Of a DNA stretch of 64,000 nt, positions 24,802 to 33,831 are shown one piece after another. The notes below the pieces were generated by a model. The model had not been told where the DNA came from, did not search any database, and saw only the letters and a list, made by a program, of their open reading frames with translations. The position numbers were made by a program, and so were the translations under genes. Source of the stretch: Pandoraea eparura (GTDB lineage: Bacteria; Pseudomonadota; Gammaproteobacteria; Burkholderiales; Burkholderiaceae); NCBI RefSeq assembly GCF_902459725.1, contig NZ_CABPSH010000017.1:1-64000 (forward strand), given 5' to 3'. Positions within the stretch are counted from its first letter, which is position 1, and each line of letters opens with the position of its first letter.

Positions 24802-25332
24802 TTACTGGGGGCGTTCGAAGTCGTTCTCCACCCAGGCGCGGGCGCTGTGACGCGAGAGCTTGAACGTGGGCGGCACCTTGACCGACGCGAGCGTTTCGCC
24901 GAAACGGTCGATGGCGCTCAGCATGGCATACGGGTCGTAGTCGTCGGGCACGATGTCGAGTGTGATGTCGATATCGCCGTCCGGGCCATCGACGCTCACC
25001 CGCTTGTGCAATTGGGCGCGCAACTGCTGCTCGTGACGACGCAGCACTTCGGCAGCTGTTTTCACGAGTGTGTGGAACGCGCCTACATCGAGCGGCTTCG
25101 GATTCTTCTTGTCGCGCCCCATGGTCCAGGGACCGACAAGCGCCGGTTCCGATTCGCCGTCCTTGTACATGGCGACGGCCCAGCCGTCGTCTTCCTCGTT
25201 CTTGACGACCTTGGCCGTCCACCCGTCGTCGCGCCACAGCCGGGCATCGTGGATGGCATCGTCGCTATCGGTGGCATCGTCGCTATCGGTGGCGTTGTCG
25301 GTCGGATGAAGGTCGGCGGGGGTGGCAGTCAC
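24802..25332 (-). CDS. Conserved hypothetical acidic protein
   Basis: 176 residues that I cannot assign to a named family. The N-terminal part is very acidic with a small duplicated segment (DNATDSDDATDSDD) encoded by an 18-bp DNA repeat at about 25249-25296. The rest reads as one compact domain: a beta-rich start (WTAKVVKNEEDDGWAVAMYK), then GPWTMGRDKKNPKPLDVGAF, a helical middle, and a C-terminus ending in HSARAWVENDFERPQ. No signal or membrane segment is seen, so it is probably cytosolic. It has no evident operon partner. Confidence 0.6.
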   Translation of the reverse strand: MTATPADLHPTDNATDSDDATDSDDAIHDARLWRDDGWTAKVVKNEEDDGWAVAMYKDGESEPALVGPWTMGRDKKNPKPLDVGAFHTLVKTAAEVLRRHEQQLRAQLHKRVSVDGPDGDIDITLDIVPDDYDPYAMLSAIDRFGETLASVKVPPTFKLSRHSARAWVENDFERPQ

Positions 25333-25506
25333 TGGCGGAGATCGGGGCTTGGGGAGGAACGGGCGGTGGTGCGACGCCCGTCGAAACGCATGGGCGAAAG
25401 GTGCGATTTTACCGCGTCCGGCCGGAACGCGGATACGCCCACTGTGCTGCGTAGTCGAGGGCGGCGTCGAGGGCGCCGTCGAGCGCGTCGCGCCGACGTC
25501 ATCCGG

Positions 25507-26241
25507 TCACTCGTTGGCGAGTGCCAGCGCGACGAGCAGCACCACCGGCAGCAGCACACACCAGAAGCCCGCGCCGTGATACGCGAAGCCGCCGAACACG
25601 GCCCCGACGGCAAACGCCGCCAGTGCGGGGATCATTTTGCGCAGACGCGTTCGGGCGGCGTTGTCGTCGCTGCAATGGCCGCTCGCCAACTCGACGATGT
25701 CGATCACGATCTGCGTGGTATTGCCGGTCATGATCGTGGTCGGGGCCAGGTCGGCAAGGACGAGACGCCCCACGGCATTCTGGATGGCGAGGGCGGCTAC
25801 GCCGAACATGCCCGACAGAATCGCCAGCGGTGCATCGGCCGAGACGATGGGTTGGGCGGCCAGGCCGACGATCATGAAGCCGAGCAGAAGTAACGTTTGC
25901 ACGGTGAGCAACAGCCGAAGCGGCCGCCGCTCGGTGCGCGAGAAGGTCTGCACCACGAGTTTCACGAGTGCGACGACAATGACGAACACGGGCAGGGCCA
26001 GCAGTTTCGCCAGTACACCGACATGGGTGCTGGCGACCAACTGCACGCCGATCATCACGAAGTTGCCGGTCACGTGCGCGGTGAACAGTCCGAACAGCGC
26101 GATGAAGCCCACGACATCGATATAGCCGGCCACGAAGGCGAGCGTCATGCCGATGGCGGTCGGTTTGGCAAAGTGGCTCACCCACGCGCGTGCGACAGTG
26201 GCGGCCTCGGTCGGCGTGGGGATGTGGCGGGGGGTACCCAT
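25507..26241 (-). CDS. DUF1275/YoaK-family membrane protein
   Basis: 244 residues from the ATG at 26241, which has GGAG 6-9 bp upstream; a longer frame exists but would add an Arg-rich leader. Six hydrophobic segments are seen, beginning with IGMTLAFVAGYIDVVGFIALFGLFTAHVTGNFV, the conserved DUF1275 region (residues about 30-62). A TIMTGNTTQIVIDI motif also belongs to the family. The function of these inner-membrane proteins is not established. It has no close operon neighbour. Confidence 0.88.
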   Translation of the reverse strand: MGTPRHIPTPTEAATVARAWVSHFAKPTAIGMTLAFVAGYIDVVGFIALFGLFTAHVTGNFVMIGVQLVASTHVGVLAKLLALPVFVIVVALVKLVVQTFSRTERRPLRLLLTVQTLLLLGFMIVGLAAQPIVSADAPLAILSGMFGVAALAIQNAVGRLVLADLAPTTIMTGNTTQIVIDIVELASGHCSDDNAARTRLRKMIPALAAFAVGAVFGGFAYHGAGFWCVLLPVVLLVALALANE

Positions 26242-26423
26242 GGCAGCTCCTCTGACGACTCGCGTGGCTGGGGTTGCGCATCCGGTGCGGCGTGCGCGGG
26301 GCACAGCGTGTGGGGCAAGCATATCACCGCCGTAGGGGCGCCCGCCGTGTGGCAACATCGCGCAGCATCGACCCTTCCTACGATCTACCTCCCCGTCCTG
26401 ACCTCGTTACCGTCCCCTTTCCC

Positions 26424-26459
26424 GCCGCCTTTCAGCCCGCCTTTCAGCCCGCCTTCCAG
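26424..26459. repeat. 12-bp tandem repeat, three copies
   Basis: Units of NCCGCCTTYCAG begin at 26424, 26436 and 26448, within the 322-bp gap 26242-26563. No gene is seen in the rest of that gap, which must contain the divergent promoters of the DUF1275 and DUF1993 genes. Confidence 0.7.
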
Positions 26460-26563
26460 TGCGACGTCGGTGTGCACGGCGAGGTTGTATCAGGACTGAT
26501 AGCATGTGTTGTCGCACGCTGTGAGTGCGCTCGCCGACATGTCAATCTTCGAGGAGCTTTCCG

Positions 26564-27085
26564 ATGTCGATCTCTCTCTATCGCGCCACCGTTCCTGTCT
26601 ATCTTCGCGGTCTGACCGTCATGGCCGACTACCTCCAGAAGGCGCGCGCCCATTGCGAAGCGAATTCGCTCGATCCGGCCGCGATTCTCAAGGCGAAGCT
26701 CGCCCCCGATATGCTCGACTTCGTGGCGCAAGTGCAGCGCGTGAGTGACACGGCGAAGTTTGCCGTCGCGCGGATCAGCGGCGTGGAGTCGCCGAAGTTC
26801 GAGGACAACGAGACGACGTTCGAGCAACTGCGCGATCGCATCGCCAACACCGAGGCGTTCATCGCGGGCGTTCCCGAAGATCGTTTCGTCGGGGCCGAGT
26901 CACGGCAGATCACGCTGAAGTTCAAGGACCATCAGACGACGATGGACGCGCTCGACTATCTGCTGAAGTTCGCGTTGCCGAACTTCTATTTCCATGTGAC
27001 GACCACGCACGATATTCTGCGCGCCCAAGGGGTTGCCGTGGGCAAGGCAGACTATCTCGGTCCGTACGAGATGGAGAAAATCTGA
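26564..27085 (+). CDS. DUF1993 family protein
   Basis: 173 residues from the ATG at 26564, with GAGGAGC 8-14 bp upstream. The sequence MSISLYRATVPVYLRGLTVM, the middle FKDHQTTMDALDYLL and a C-terminal YFHVTTTHDILRAQGV fit DUF1993, a DinB-like four-helix family with candidate metal-binding His residues. A role in stress or detoxification is often assumed but not shown. It is followed by heptamer repeats and is convergent with the DJ-1-like gene. Confidence 0.82.
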   Translation: MSISLYRATVPVYLRGLTVMADYLQKARAHCEANSLDPAAILKAKLAPDMLDFVAQVQRVSDTAKFAVARISGVESPKFEDNETTFEQLRDRIANTEAFIAGVPEDRFVGAESRQITLKFKDHQTTMDALDYLLKFALPNFYFHVTTTHDILRAQGVAVGKADYLGPYEMEKI

Positions 27086-27122
27086 CCGGTACTTGCCGGC
27101 CGGTAGTCGTGACAAGACACGC

Positions 27123-27212
27123 GCTGACGCGGGCCCCGAAGGCCCACGCGTCAGCCCGTGCCCCGTGCCCCGTGCCCCGTGCCCCACGAGCCACGAGCCA
27201 CGAGCCACGCGC
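27123..27212. repeat. Inverted repeat followed by two 7-bp tandem arrays
   Basis: GCTGACGCG (from 27123) pairs with CGCGTCAGC, which ends at 27155, as a terminator-like hairpin with a short bulge. Then follow four CCCGTGC units (27155-27182) and three to four CACGAGC units (27185-27212). The gap lies between convergent genes ending at 27085 and 27233. Confidence 0.8.
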
Positions 27213-27232
27213 CGCGTCGCGCCCCTCGCCCG

Positions 27233-27922
27233 TCAGCGCTGGCGCGGTTCCATCATGGCAAGCACCGTGCGCGCAGCCTCGTCCGACGAGGCTGGATTCT
27301 GGCCCGTGACCAGTCGGCCGTCACCGACCACATGCGATTGCCAGTTGCCGCCCTTCTCGTACAGCCCTCCCAGACGCTTGAGTTCGTCTTCGACCAGGAA
27401 CGGCACCACGTCGGTAAGACCGACCGCGGCCTCTTCCTCATTGGTGAAGCCGGTGACATGGCGTCCCCGCACCAGCGGCTCGCCTTGCGCGTTGCGTACC
27501 TGACGCAGCACGCCCGGCGCATGGCACACAAAGCCGATCGGTTTGCCCGCGCGCTCGAACGCTTCGATCAGACGGATGGAGTTCGGGTCTTGCGCCAGAT
27601 CCCACAGCGGGCCATGGCCACCGGGATAGAAGACGGCGTCGTAGTCGGCGGCGTCGATGTCGGCCAGCCGGAGGGTGTTCGCCAGCGCGCGCTGCGCGAC
27701 GGCGTCTTCACGGAAGCGTCGCGTTGCGTCGGTTTGCGCGTCGGGTTCGTCACTCTTCGGATCGAGCGGCGGCTGGCCGCCTGCCGGGGAAGCCAGCGTG
27801 ATCGCCAGTCCCTCGTCGATGAACACGTAGTACGGTGAGGCGAATTCTTCGAGCCAGAAGCCGGTCTTCTTGCCCGTGTCGCCGAGGCGGTCGTGCGAGG
27901 TCAGCACCATCAGGATGTTCAT
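27233..27922 (-). CDS. DJ-1/PfpI family protein (Hsp31-like, class I glutamine amidotransferase fold)
   Basis: 229 residues from the ATG at 27922, which has AAGGAG upstream. The nucleophile elbow is GFVCHAPGVL, with a Cys in the position of DJ-1/Hsp31 proteins. The Glu of the elbow network is probably in FWLEEFASPYY, and the oxyanion segment is YPGGHGPLWDL. The arrangement and length fit the Hsp31 chaperone/glyoxalase III group, which converts methylglyoxal to D-lactate without glutathione. Which activity applies here is not certain. It stands alone. Confidence 0.85.
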   Translation of the reverse strand: MNILMVLTSHDRLGDTGKKTGFWLEEFASPYYVFIDEGLAITLASPAGGQPPLDPKSDEPDAQTDATRRFREDAVAQRALANTLRLADIDAADYDAVFYPGGHGPLWDLAQDPNSIRLIEAFERAGKPIGFVCHAPGVLRQVRNAQGEPLVRGRHVTGFTNEEEAAVGLTDVVPFLVEDELKRLGGLYEKGGNWQSHVVGDGRLVTGQNPASSDEAARTVLAMMEPRQR

Positions 27923-28212
27923 GAAACGTCTCCTTGTCGAGTCGGCCATGCAGCCAATTCTACCCGTCACGCGGCGCGCTCGCAGCCGACGGGTCACCGC
28001 GTACCGGGTCGCCACCGACGCCAGTTGTGGCACGCCTCTTGTGAGCGGGATTCACACAAACCCATCACCGAATTCGATTTGCGGGGCGTCGGGCGTCCGC
28101 TATGCTTGTGCGAATGCGGGCACCGCCCGATGCCATGCCATTCACGCACGACGACCCCACGAACTTACGACCTCACAACCCCGGCGGCGATGGCCGCCCT
28201 CAGGAGCAAGAC

Positions 28213-28827
28213 ATGCAATTGATCGGAATGCTGGATTCCCCCTACGTGCGTCGCACGGCGATTTGCCTGAAGTTGCTGGGGCTGCCGTACGAACACCGCG
28301 CGCTGTCCGTGTTTCGAACGTTTGACGAGTTCGCCGAGATCAACCCTGTCGTAAAGGCGCCGACGCTCGTGACCGACGACGGCACGGTACTCATGGACTC
28401 CACGCTCATCCTGCAATATCTCGAGACGCTGGTCGATCCGGCACAGCGGCTCGTGCCGGGCGATCCGGCCGAGCGTCTGCGTGCATTGCGCCTCACGGGA
28501 CTGGCCATGGCGGCATGTGAAAAGTCGGTGCAACTGGTGTATGAGCGTGAATTGCGGCCGAGCGAGAAGCGGCATGCACCGTGGACAGATCGCGTGCGCA
28601 AACAGCTGCATGCGGCATTTCACGCGCTGGAGGTCGAGTTGGCGCAAGTGCCCGTCGTGGCGACGCCAGACCGCATCGGCGAGCATGGCGTGACGATTGC
28701 CGTGGCATGGCGGTTCCATCACCTGCTGGTGCCGGAACTGGACTTCACCGCCGAGTTTCCGGAAGTCGCCAGCTTTTCCGCGCAGGCCGAAGCGCTCCCG
28801 GCGTTTCTCGAGACGCCGCCGATCTGA
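28213..28827 (+). CDS. Glutathione S-transferase-like protein
   Basis: 204 residues from the ATG at 28213, with CAGGAG 8 bp upstream. The N-terminal thioredoxin-like half starts MQLIGMLDSPYVRRTAICLK, with the usual Ser-Pro-Tyr active-site region, then VVKAPTLVTDDGTVLMDSTLILQYLE, the glutathione-binding cis-Pro and Asp-Ser motif. The C-terminal helical half follows. The active-site residue may be Ser9 or Tyr11. The substrate is unknown. The 290-bp region upstream (27923-28212) holds nothing else that I can call. Confidence 0.88.
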   Translation: MQLIGMLDSPYVRRTAICLKLLGLPYEHRALSVFRTFDEFAEINPVVKAPTLVTDDGTVLMDSTLILQYLETLVDPAQRLVPGDPAERLRALRLTGLAMAACEKSVQLVYERELRPSEKRHAPWTDRVRKQLHAAFHALEVELAQVPVVATPDRIGEHGVTIAVAWRFHHLLVPELDFTAEFPEVASFSAQAEALPAFLETPPI

Positions 28828-28881
28828 CGCGACGACGGTGCACACCAAGTGCCGGACGGTGCCGCCGTCCGGCAGGCGGGG

Positions 28882-29655
28882 TCAGTTCTTGAGCCGATAA
28901 CCGGTCTTGAACATCCAGGCGACGATGCTCAGGAAGACGGCGAGGAATACGAGCGTCATGCCCAGACTCACGCCGACGCTCACGTCCGCCAGCCCATAGA
29001 AGCTCCAGCGAAAACCGCTGATGAGGTACACGACTGGATTGAACAGGGTGACCGTGCGCCAGAACGGCGGCAGGATGTGCGTCGAGTAGAAGCTGCCGCC
29101 GAGAAACGTGAGCGGCGTGATGATGAGCAGCGGCACGAGTTGCAGCTTCTCGAAGCCGTCGGCCCAGATGCCGATGATGAAACCGAGCAAGCTGAACGTC
29201 ACGGCGGTGAGCACCAGGAACAGCACCATCCAGATCGGATGCTCGATGCGCAGTGGCACGAACAGCGCGGCCGTGCCGAGCATGATTACGCCGAGAATGA
29301 TCGACTTGGTGGCCGCCGCCCCCACGTAGGCGACCACGATCTCCATGTACGACACGGGCGCGGAGAGGATTTCGTAGATCGTGCCGGTGAAGCGCGGGAA
29401 ATAGATGCCGAACGACGCATTCGTCACGCTTTGCGTGAGCAGCGAGAGCATGATGAGGCCCGGCACGATGAACGCGCCATACGGCACGCCCTCGATTTCT
29501 GGAATTCGCGAACCGATGGCCGCGCCGAACACCACGAAGTACAGCGAGGTCGAAATGACCGGCGAGATGATGCTCTGCATCAGCGTGCGACGCGTGCGGG
29601 CCATCTCGAAGTTGTAGATCGCCCTGACGGCGTAGAAATTCATGGCGCGGCTCAT
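28882..29655 (-). CDS. ABC-2 type exporter permease
   Basis: 257 residues with six membrane segments. The start at 29655 overlaps the stop of the ATPase gene by 4 bp (ATGA), so the two are translationally coupled. [14 protein letters not shown] near residue 220 and [17 protein letters not shown] are typical of the NodJ/DrrB-like permease group. With its ATPase partner it forms a homodimeric permease exporter for a lipid, polysaccharide or drug; the substrate is not evident. Confidence 0.88.
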   Translation of the reverse strand: MSRAMNFYAVRAIYNFEMARTRRTLMQSIISPVISTSLYFVVFGAAIGSRIPEIEGVPYGAFIVPGLIMLSLLTQSVTNASFGIYFPRFTGTIYEILSAPVSYMEIVVAYVGAAATKSIILGVIMLGTAALFVPLRIEHPIWMVLFLVLTAVTFSLLGFIIGIWADGFEKLQLVPLLIITPLTFLGGSFYSTHILPPFWRTVTLFNPVVYLISGFRWSFYGLADVSVGVSLGMTLVFLAVFLSIVAWMFKTGYRLKN

Positions 29656-30581
29656 CCTTCTTTCCTGTGCACGAGCGAGACGAAGATGTCTTCGAGCGAG
29701 CTTTGCGTCGTATGCAGATCCTTCACCGAGATGCCGGCGCGCTCCATGTCGCGCAACAGGGCGGCGATGGACGTTTGCTCGATGTTGGCGTCGTAGGTGA
29801 AGATGAGTTCGGTGCCATTGTTCTCGAGCGCGAGGCCATAGGTGGCGAGCGCATCGGGAACGGCGGACAGCGGCTCGGCCAGTTGCAGCGCGAGCTGCTT
29901 GCTGCCCATGTGCCGCATCAGTTCGGTCTTCTCCTGCACGAGGGTGATCTGACCGCCAGTGATGATGCCCACCCGGTCGGCCATCTCCTCGGCCTCTTCG
30001 ATGTAGTGGGTAGTGAGAATCACGGTCACGCCGGTTTCGCGCAACGAATTCACGAGACGCCACATGTCGCGGCGCAACTCGACATCGACGCCGGCGGTCG
30101 GCTCGTCGAGGAACAGCACGCGCGGCTCGTGCGAGAGCGCCTTGGCGATCAGCACGCGTCGCTTCATGCCGCCCGAGAGCTGCATGAGGCGGCTATCCTT
30201 CTTCTCCCACAGCGAGAGCGAGCGCAGCACCTTCTCGATGTACGCCGGGTTCGCCGGCTTGCCGAACAGGCCTCGCGAGAACGAGACGGTCGCCCACACC
30301 GACTCGAAGGCGTCCGTGGTCAGCTCCTGGGGAACCAGGCCGATGGCCTCGCGCGCGGCACGGTAGTCCGTGACGATATCGTGACCGTCGACGGTGACCG
30401 TGCCCGAGGTCGGGCGCACGATGCCGCAAATGGTGCTGATGAGGGTCGTTTTGCCGGCGCCGTTCGGGCCGAGCAGGGCGAAGATCTCGCCGCGCTGGAT
30501 TTCCAGATTGATGTTCTTGAGCGCCTGGAAACCCGTTGCGTACGTCTTCGACAGATTCTGGATTGAGATCACGGATGGCAT
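29652..30581 (-). CDS. ABC exporter ATP-binding protein (ABC-2 group)
   Basis: 309 residues from the ATG at 30581. Walker [10 protein letters not shown] (near residue 40), signature LSGGMKRR, Walker [13 protein letters not shown] and the switch His in [12 protein letters not shown] are all intact. The C-terminal 80 residues (ending [12 protein letters not shown]) are the extension seen in DrrA/NodI-type ATPases. It precedes the permease with a 4-bp overlap. The start was chosen as the Met just before the conserved [12 protein letters not shown] strand. Confidence 0.92.
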   Translation of the reverse strand: MPSVISIQNLSKTYATGFQALKNINLEIQRGEIFALLGPNGAGKTTLISTICGIVRPTSGTVTVDGHDIVTDYRAAREAIGLVPQELTTDAFESVWATVSFSRGLFGKPANPAYIEKVLRSLSLWEKKDSRLMQLSGGMKRRVLIAKALSHEPRVLFLDEPTAGVDVELRRDMWRLVNSLRETGVTVILTTHYIEEAEEMADRVGIITGGQITLVQEKTELMRHMGSKQLALQLAEPLSAVPDALATYGLALENNGTELIFTYDANIEQTSIAALLRDMERAGISVKDLHTTQSSLEDIFVSLVHRKEG

Positions 30582-30635
30582 GGCGGCGACGATAGCACAG
30601 GCGTGAGGAACTTGTTGGGCACGCCGCGCGGGCAC

Positions 30636-30676
30636 AAAAAAGCGGGCACCGGCGCGTTGTCGGCGCCCATGCCCGC
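30636..30676 (-). terminator. Rho-independent terminator (minus strand)
   Basis: On the minus strand GCGGGCA (30676-30670) pairs with TGCCCGC (30648-30642) and is followed by TTTTTTGTG. It ends transcription from the PhnB-like gene and insulates the ABC exporter. Confidence 0.85.
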
Positions 30677-30735
30677 CCGCAGCAGCGATGCGCGTGGCCG
30701 GGCGAGCGCCCGGCGCGCGCCGATGCCTGAGCCTC

Positions 30736-31164
30736 TCAGCCGCGCGGCATCTCCTTCGGCACGATCACCATCCAGTTCATGCCGAAGCGATCCTTGACCA
30801 TGCCGAACGTCTTCGCGAAGAAGGTCTCGCCGAGCGGCATATTCACCTCACCGCCGTCGGCCAGTGCATGGAAGGCCTTCTCGGCCGATGCGACCTCGGC
30901 GAAGTCGACCGACAGCGAGAAGCCGTCGAACTTGGGCTTGCCGCTCACCATGCCATCCGAGGCCATCACCATCGAGTCGCCGATGGTGAATTCGCCATGC
31001 ATGATCTTGTCATCGCTGCCGGGCGGCAACATCCCCTCCGGACAGCGCTCCGGGCTCTCGCCGTAACGCATGAGCATGCCGCGCTTCGCGCCCAGCACTT
31101 TCTCGTAGAACGCGATGGCTTCTTCACAACGACCTTCGAAAAACAAATAGGAATGGACTTGCAT
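30736..31164 (-). CDS. PhnB/YjdN-like VOC-superfamily protein
   Basis: 142 residues from the ATG at 31164, with GAGGAGC upstream. [27 protein letters not shown] is the PhnB-like beta-alpha unit, [19 protein letters not shown] the central strand pair, and [19 protein letters not shown] the C-terminal unit, in which the usual His is replaced. These glyoxalase-fold proteins are small metal-binding or metal-free cytosolic proteins; their function is not settled. It is followed by a terminator, and the SnoaL-like gene lies 55 bp upstream on the same strand, so the two are probably cotranscribed. Confidence 0.87.
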   Translation of the reverse strand: MQVHSYLFFEGRCEEAIAFYEKVLGAKRGMLMRYGESPERCPEGMLPPGSDDKIMHGEFTIGDSMVMASDGMVSGKPKFDGFSLSVDFAEVASAEKAFHALADGGEVNMPLGETFFAKTFGMVKDRFGMNWMVIVPKEMPRG

Positions 31165-31219
31165 GGAACGCTCCTCTTGATGCTGAAAAAGGGACATGGC
31201 GACGCCCCGACAGGAAGCC

Positions 31220-31639
31220 TTACGGCGCGAACGTCATGGGCACCGACGCGTGTTCGTGCACCACGCGCCAGCGACCTTGCGACTTGCGATAGCCCACGGT
31301 AGCCCGCACGGTGGCGCCGTGCGTCTGGCCGTCCGGGCCGGTGTTGCGAACCACGTTCACACTGTGGCTGAACGCCAGATCCCCGGCGTGCACGAGATGC
31401 CACTGCGTGACTTCGAAATGGATCGGCCCGACCGTGTGGCCAAACCAACCCTCGAGCAAACGGCGGTATGCCGCGGTGCCGCGATGCTCGGTGGGCGGCA
31501 TCACATCGAACACGACGACGTCGGGGTCGTAGTGCTCCAGCAGTGTGCCGACCGTCTTGTTGCGCACGGCGTCAAGCCATGCCGAGTGGATTGCACGAAT
31601 GGCGGCTTCGTCGCCGTGTGCGGGATACGTCTCAACCAT
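31220..31639 (-). CDS. NTF2/SnoaL-like fold protein
   Basis: 139 residues from the ATG at 31639, with CCGGAGGC upstream. The pattern IRAIHSAWLDAVRNKTVGTLLEHYDPDVVVFDVMPP is a cone-shaped NTF2-like fold start, and GRWRVVHEHASVPM is the usual ending. Similar proteins act as polyketide cyclases, isomerases or small binding proteins; no catalytic assignment is safe. It is divergent from the TetR gene at 31816, with an inverted repeat between them, and precedes the PhnB-like gene. Confidence 0.85.
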   Translation of the reverse strand: MVETYPAHGDEAAIRAIHSAWLDAVRNKTVGTLLEHYDPDVVVFDVMPPTEHRGTAAYRRLLEGWFGHTVGPIHFEVTQWHLVHAGDLAFSHSVNVVRNTGPDGQTHGATVRATVGYRKSQGRWRVVHEHASVPMTFAP

Positions 31640-31755
31640 AGTGCCTCCGGATGCAAAGCGAGTGACTTCTGGTGGGGCGCGGCAACAGCGACGACTGGCC
31701 CATGCCGCCAGGCACATCGACGAACGATGCAGCAATGATGCGCCGCAACTTGTCT

Positions 31756-31806
31756 TTGTGGACAGTGTACACAAACAATAGCAGACATAATGGACGCTGT
31801 CCACAA
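31756..31806. promoter_or_regulatory. Candidate TetR operator region
   Basis: TTGTGGACAG (31756-31765) is the exact reverse complement of CTGTCCACAA (31797-31806). The first arm adjoins the palindrome GTGTACAC (31765-31772). The second ends within AAGGAG, the ribosome site of the TetR gene. Two TetR dimers at these arms would block both divergent genes. Confidence 0.6.
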
Positions 31807-31815
31807 GGAGCGGTA

Positions 31816-32478
31816 ATGACGGAACGGGTAACAACGACGGGGCCGGCGCGCGCGACATATCGACATGGCGACCTGCGCCGGGCGTTGCTGGAAGCAGGAA
31901 TCTCGCTGGCACGCGAGGGGGGGCCGGATGCGGTCGTGTTGCGCGAGGCGACGCGTTGCGCCGGGGTGGTACCCAACGCGGCGTATCGGCACTTCGCAAA
32001 CCGGCAGGATTTGCTGGACGCCGTGCGCTCGGCGGCATTGGCCGAACTGGCGGTAGCGATCGAACATGAGGTGGCGGCGCTGGAACTCCTCGCTCACAAT
32101 GCCATCGAGCATGCCCGAGCCGGACTGCGTGCGGTCGGCATCGGGTATTTGCACTTCGCCCGTGCGCAGCCGGGGCTGTTCCGCACGGCTTTTGCTCCAT
32201 CGGAGAATGTGCGCTCGGTGGCCGATCCCGCCAAGGCGGGGGCGAGCGGTCTGAATCCGTTCGAGCTGCTGGGGGCGTCGCTCGACGGGATGGTCGCGGC
32301 CGGCATCATCGATGCGGCGCAGCGACCTGGCGCGGAGTATCTCGCCTGGGCCGCCGTGCACGGATTGTCGGTGCTGGTCATCGATGGCCCACTGCGCGAT
32401 TTACCCGACGATCAGGTCGACGGGCTGGGGCAGCGGCTTGTCGCGATGGTGGAGCAGGGCCTGTCGCGAGCGCGCTAG
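31816..32478 (+). CDS. TetR-family regulator
   Basis: 220 residues with AAGGAG 6-11 bp before the ATG at 31816. The helix-turn-helix region (VVLREATRCAGVVPNAAYRHFANRQDLL, residues about 36-63) is well formed. The C-terminal domain resembles the WHG-type TetR ligand domain. It is divergent from the SnoaL-like and PhnB-like genes and probably represses them; its ligand is unknown. Confidence 0.87.
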   Translation: MTERVTTTGPARATYRHGDLRRALLEAGISLAREGGPDAVVLREATRCAGVVPNAAYRHFANRQDLLDAVRSAALAELAVAIEHEVAALELLAHNAIEHARAGLRAVGIGYLHFARAQPGLFRTAFAPSENVRSVADPAKAGASGLNPFELLGASLDGMVAAGIIDAAQRPGAEYLAWAAVHGLSVLVIDGPLRDLPDDQVDGLGQRLVAMVEQGLSRAR

Positions 32479-32496
32479 CGTCGGTGGGGTACCTGC

Positions 32497-32602
32497 ACCG
32501 ACATCGATAACGACATCGATACCGACACTGGCACTGGCACTGGCACAGGCACTGGCACTGGCGACGGGAGACGGGAGACGGGAGACGGGAGACGGGAGAC
32601 GG
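32497..32602. repeat. Mixed 12-, 6- and 7-bp tandem repeats
   Basis: A 12-bp duplication (ACGACATCGATA-like) is followed by six CACTGG hexamers (32526-32561, one with an A) and five and a half GACGGGA heptamers (32563-32602). The gap lies between the convergent TetR and LysR genes. Confidence 0.9.
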
Positions 32603-32646
32603 TCGCCTTGCGAGGCGTTGGCCGGCCGTCTTCGCCCCATCGCCAC

Positions 32647-33552
32647 TTACTGCGTCGTCAGACGCGGCGCCAGCAAATCGGCCAACCAGTTCATGAAGGC
32701 TTGGGCGCGCCGGGGCAGGTGACGCCGGTTCGCGTACAGCAACGTGACGGCCAGCGGCGCCGCTTGATACGCCGGCAGCACGGCTTGCAGCGAACCGTCG
32801 GCCAACAGCGCGCGCACGCCGGTCTCTGGCGCCTGAATCAGTCCGAGTCCGGCGAGGCAAGCCGCTTGATAGGCATCGGCATTGTTCACCGTCAGCACGC
32901 CCTCCATCGGCCACTGCGTATAGCGTTCGCCATCGAAGTATTCCCATCCCACCGGGCGAGCGCCCAGCGTCGTCGTGTAATGGATCAGTCGGTGCGCGCG
33001 CAAATCGTCAAGCGAGCCCGGCACACCGTAGCGCGCGAGGTACGCCGGGCTCGCAACGTTGACCTGCGGCATGTGGCCGAGCGGTCGCGCGATCAACGTC
33101 GAATCGGCGACGGCACCCACCCGCAGTACGCAGTCGAATCCCTCGCGCACGAGATCCACACGCCGGTCGGTGCTCGAGAGTTCCACGCGCAGGTCCGGAT
33201 GTTGCGCCAGAAAGCCGGGCAATTGCGGAATGACCGTCGTACGCGCGAGTGTCGCGGGCAAATCGATGCGCAGTCGGCCCGTGAGCGCCTCGTCGCGCGC
33301 CACGAACATCGTCTCCCACTCTTCCATGTCGGCGAGCAAATCCTGGCATCGCTCCAGGCACGCCTGGCCGTCCTGCGTAAGTTGCACCCGTCGTGTGGTT
33401 CGATGCAGCAGGCGCGTCCCCAACTTGGCCTCCAGTTGCTTGATGGCGTTCGACACGCTGGCGCGAGGCAAGCCAAGACTGTCGGCGGCCTGCGTGAAGC
33501 TTCCGGTCTGCGTAACGCGCACGAAGATGCGCATGGCGTCGAGCTGATGCAT
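32647..33552 (-). CDS. LysR-family regulator
   Basis: 301 residues, standard length. The helix-turn-helix GSFTQAADSLGLPRASVSNAI spans about residues 17-37, and the substrate-binding domain starts near residue 90. Sequence features (MHQLDAMRIFVRV, LLHRTTRRVQLT) place it in the large subgroup that regulates adjacent oxidoreductases. It is divergent from the SDR gene at 33832. Confidence 0.92.
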   Translation of the reverse strand: MHQLDAMRIFVRVTQTGSFTQAADSLGLPRASVSNAIKQLEAKLGTRLLHRTTRRVQLTQDGQACLERCQDLLADMEEWETMFVARDEALTGRLRIDLPATLARTTVIPQLPGFLAQHPDLRVELSSTDRRVDLVREGFDCVLRVGAVADSTLIARPLGHMPQVNVASPAYLARYGVPGSLDDLRAHRLIHYTTTLGARPVGWEYFDGERYTQWPMEGVLTVNNADAYQAACLAGLGLIQAPETGVRALLADGSLQAVLPAYQAAPLAVTLLYANRRHLPRRAQAFMNWLADLLAPRLTTQ

Positions 33553-33574
33553 GGCGGGAGAGGATCGATCCGAA

Positions 33575-33599
33575 GATCAATTGTTATGGAAATTTGATC
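33575..33599. promoter_or_regulatory. Candidate LysR operator (GATCAA-N13-TTGATC)
   Basis: A perfect 6-bp dyad with 13-bp spacing lies 23 bp from the LysR start, in the 279-bp divergent region shared with the SDR gene. The centre contains an AT-rich ATTGTTATGGAAAT stretch that could overlap the regulator's own promoter. Confidence 0.45.
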
Positions 33600-33831
33600 A
33601 GTGTAATCAGATAAGGCGGGTTTATTGGTGAAATTCGTTGCAATAAGCTGTTGAACATACCGCAGCACTACCGCAGCAGCTTAAGCGCTCCGTCCGGTTC
33701 AGTCGGTCACCGATGCTCACCGGCACCAGCGAGCGCTGGCCGCGGCGGGCCAAGGCGACCGGCGCGGTCGTCGACTCGGTTCAACGGGGACTTGCCAACC
33801 GGCAAGGCCCAACGCCTTCAGGAGAAGCACC

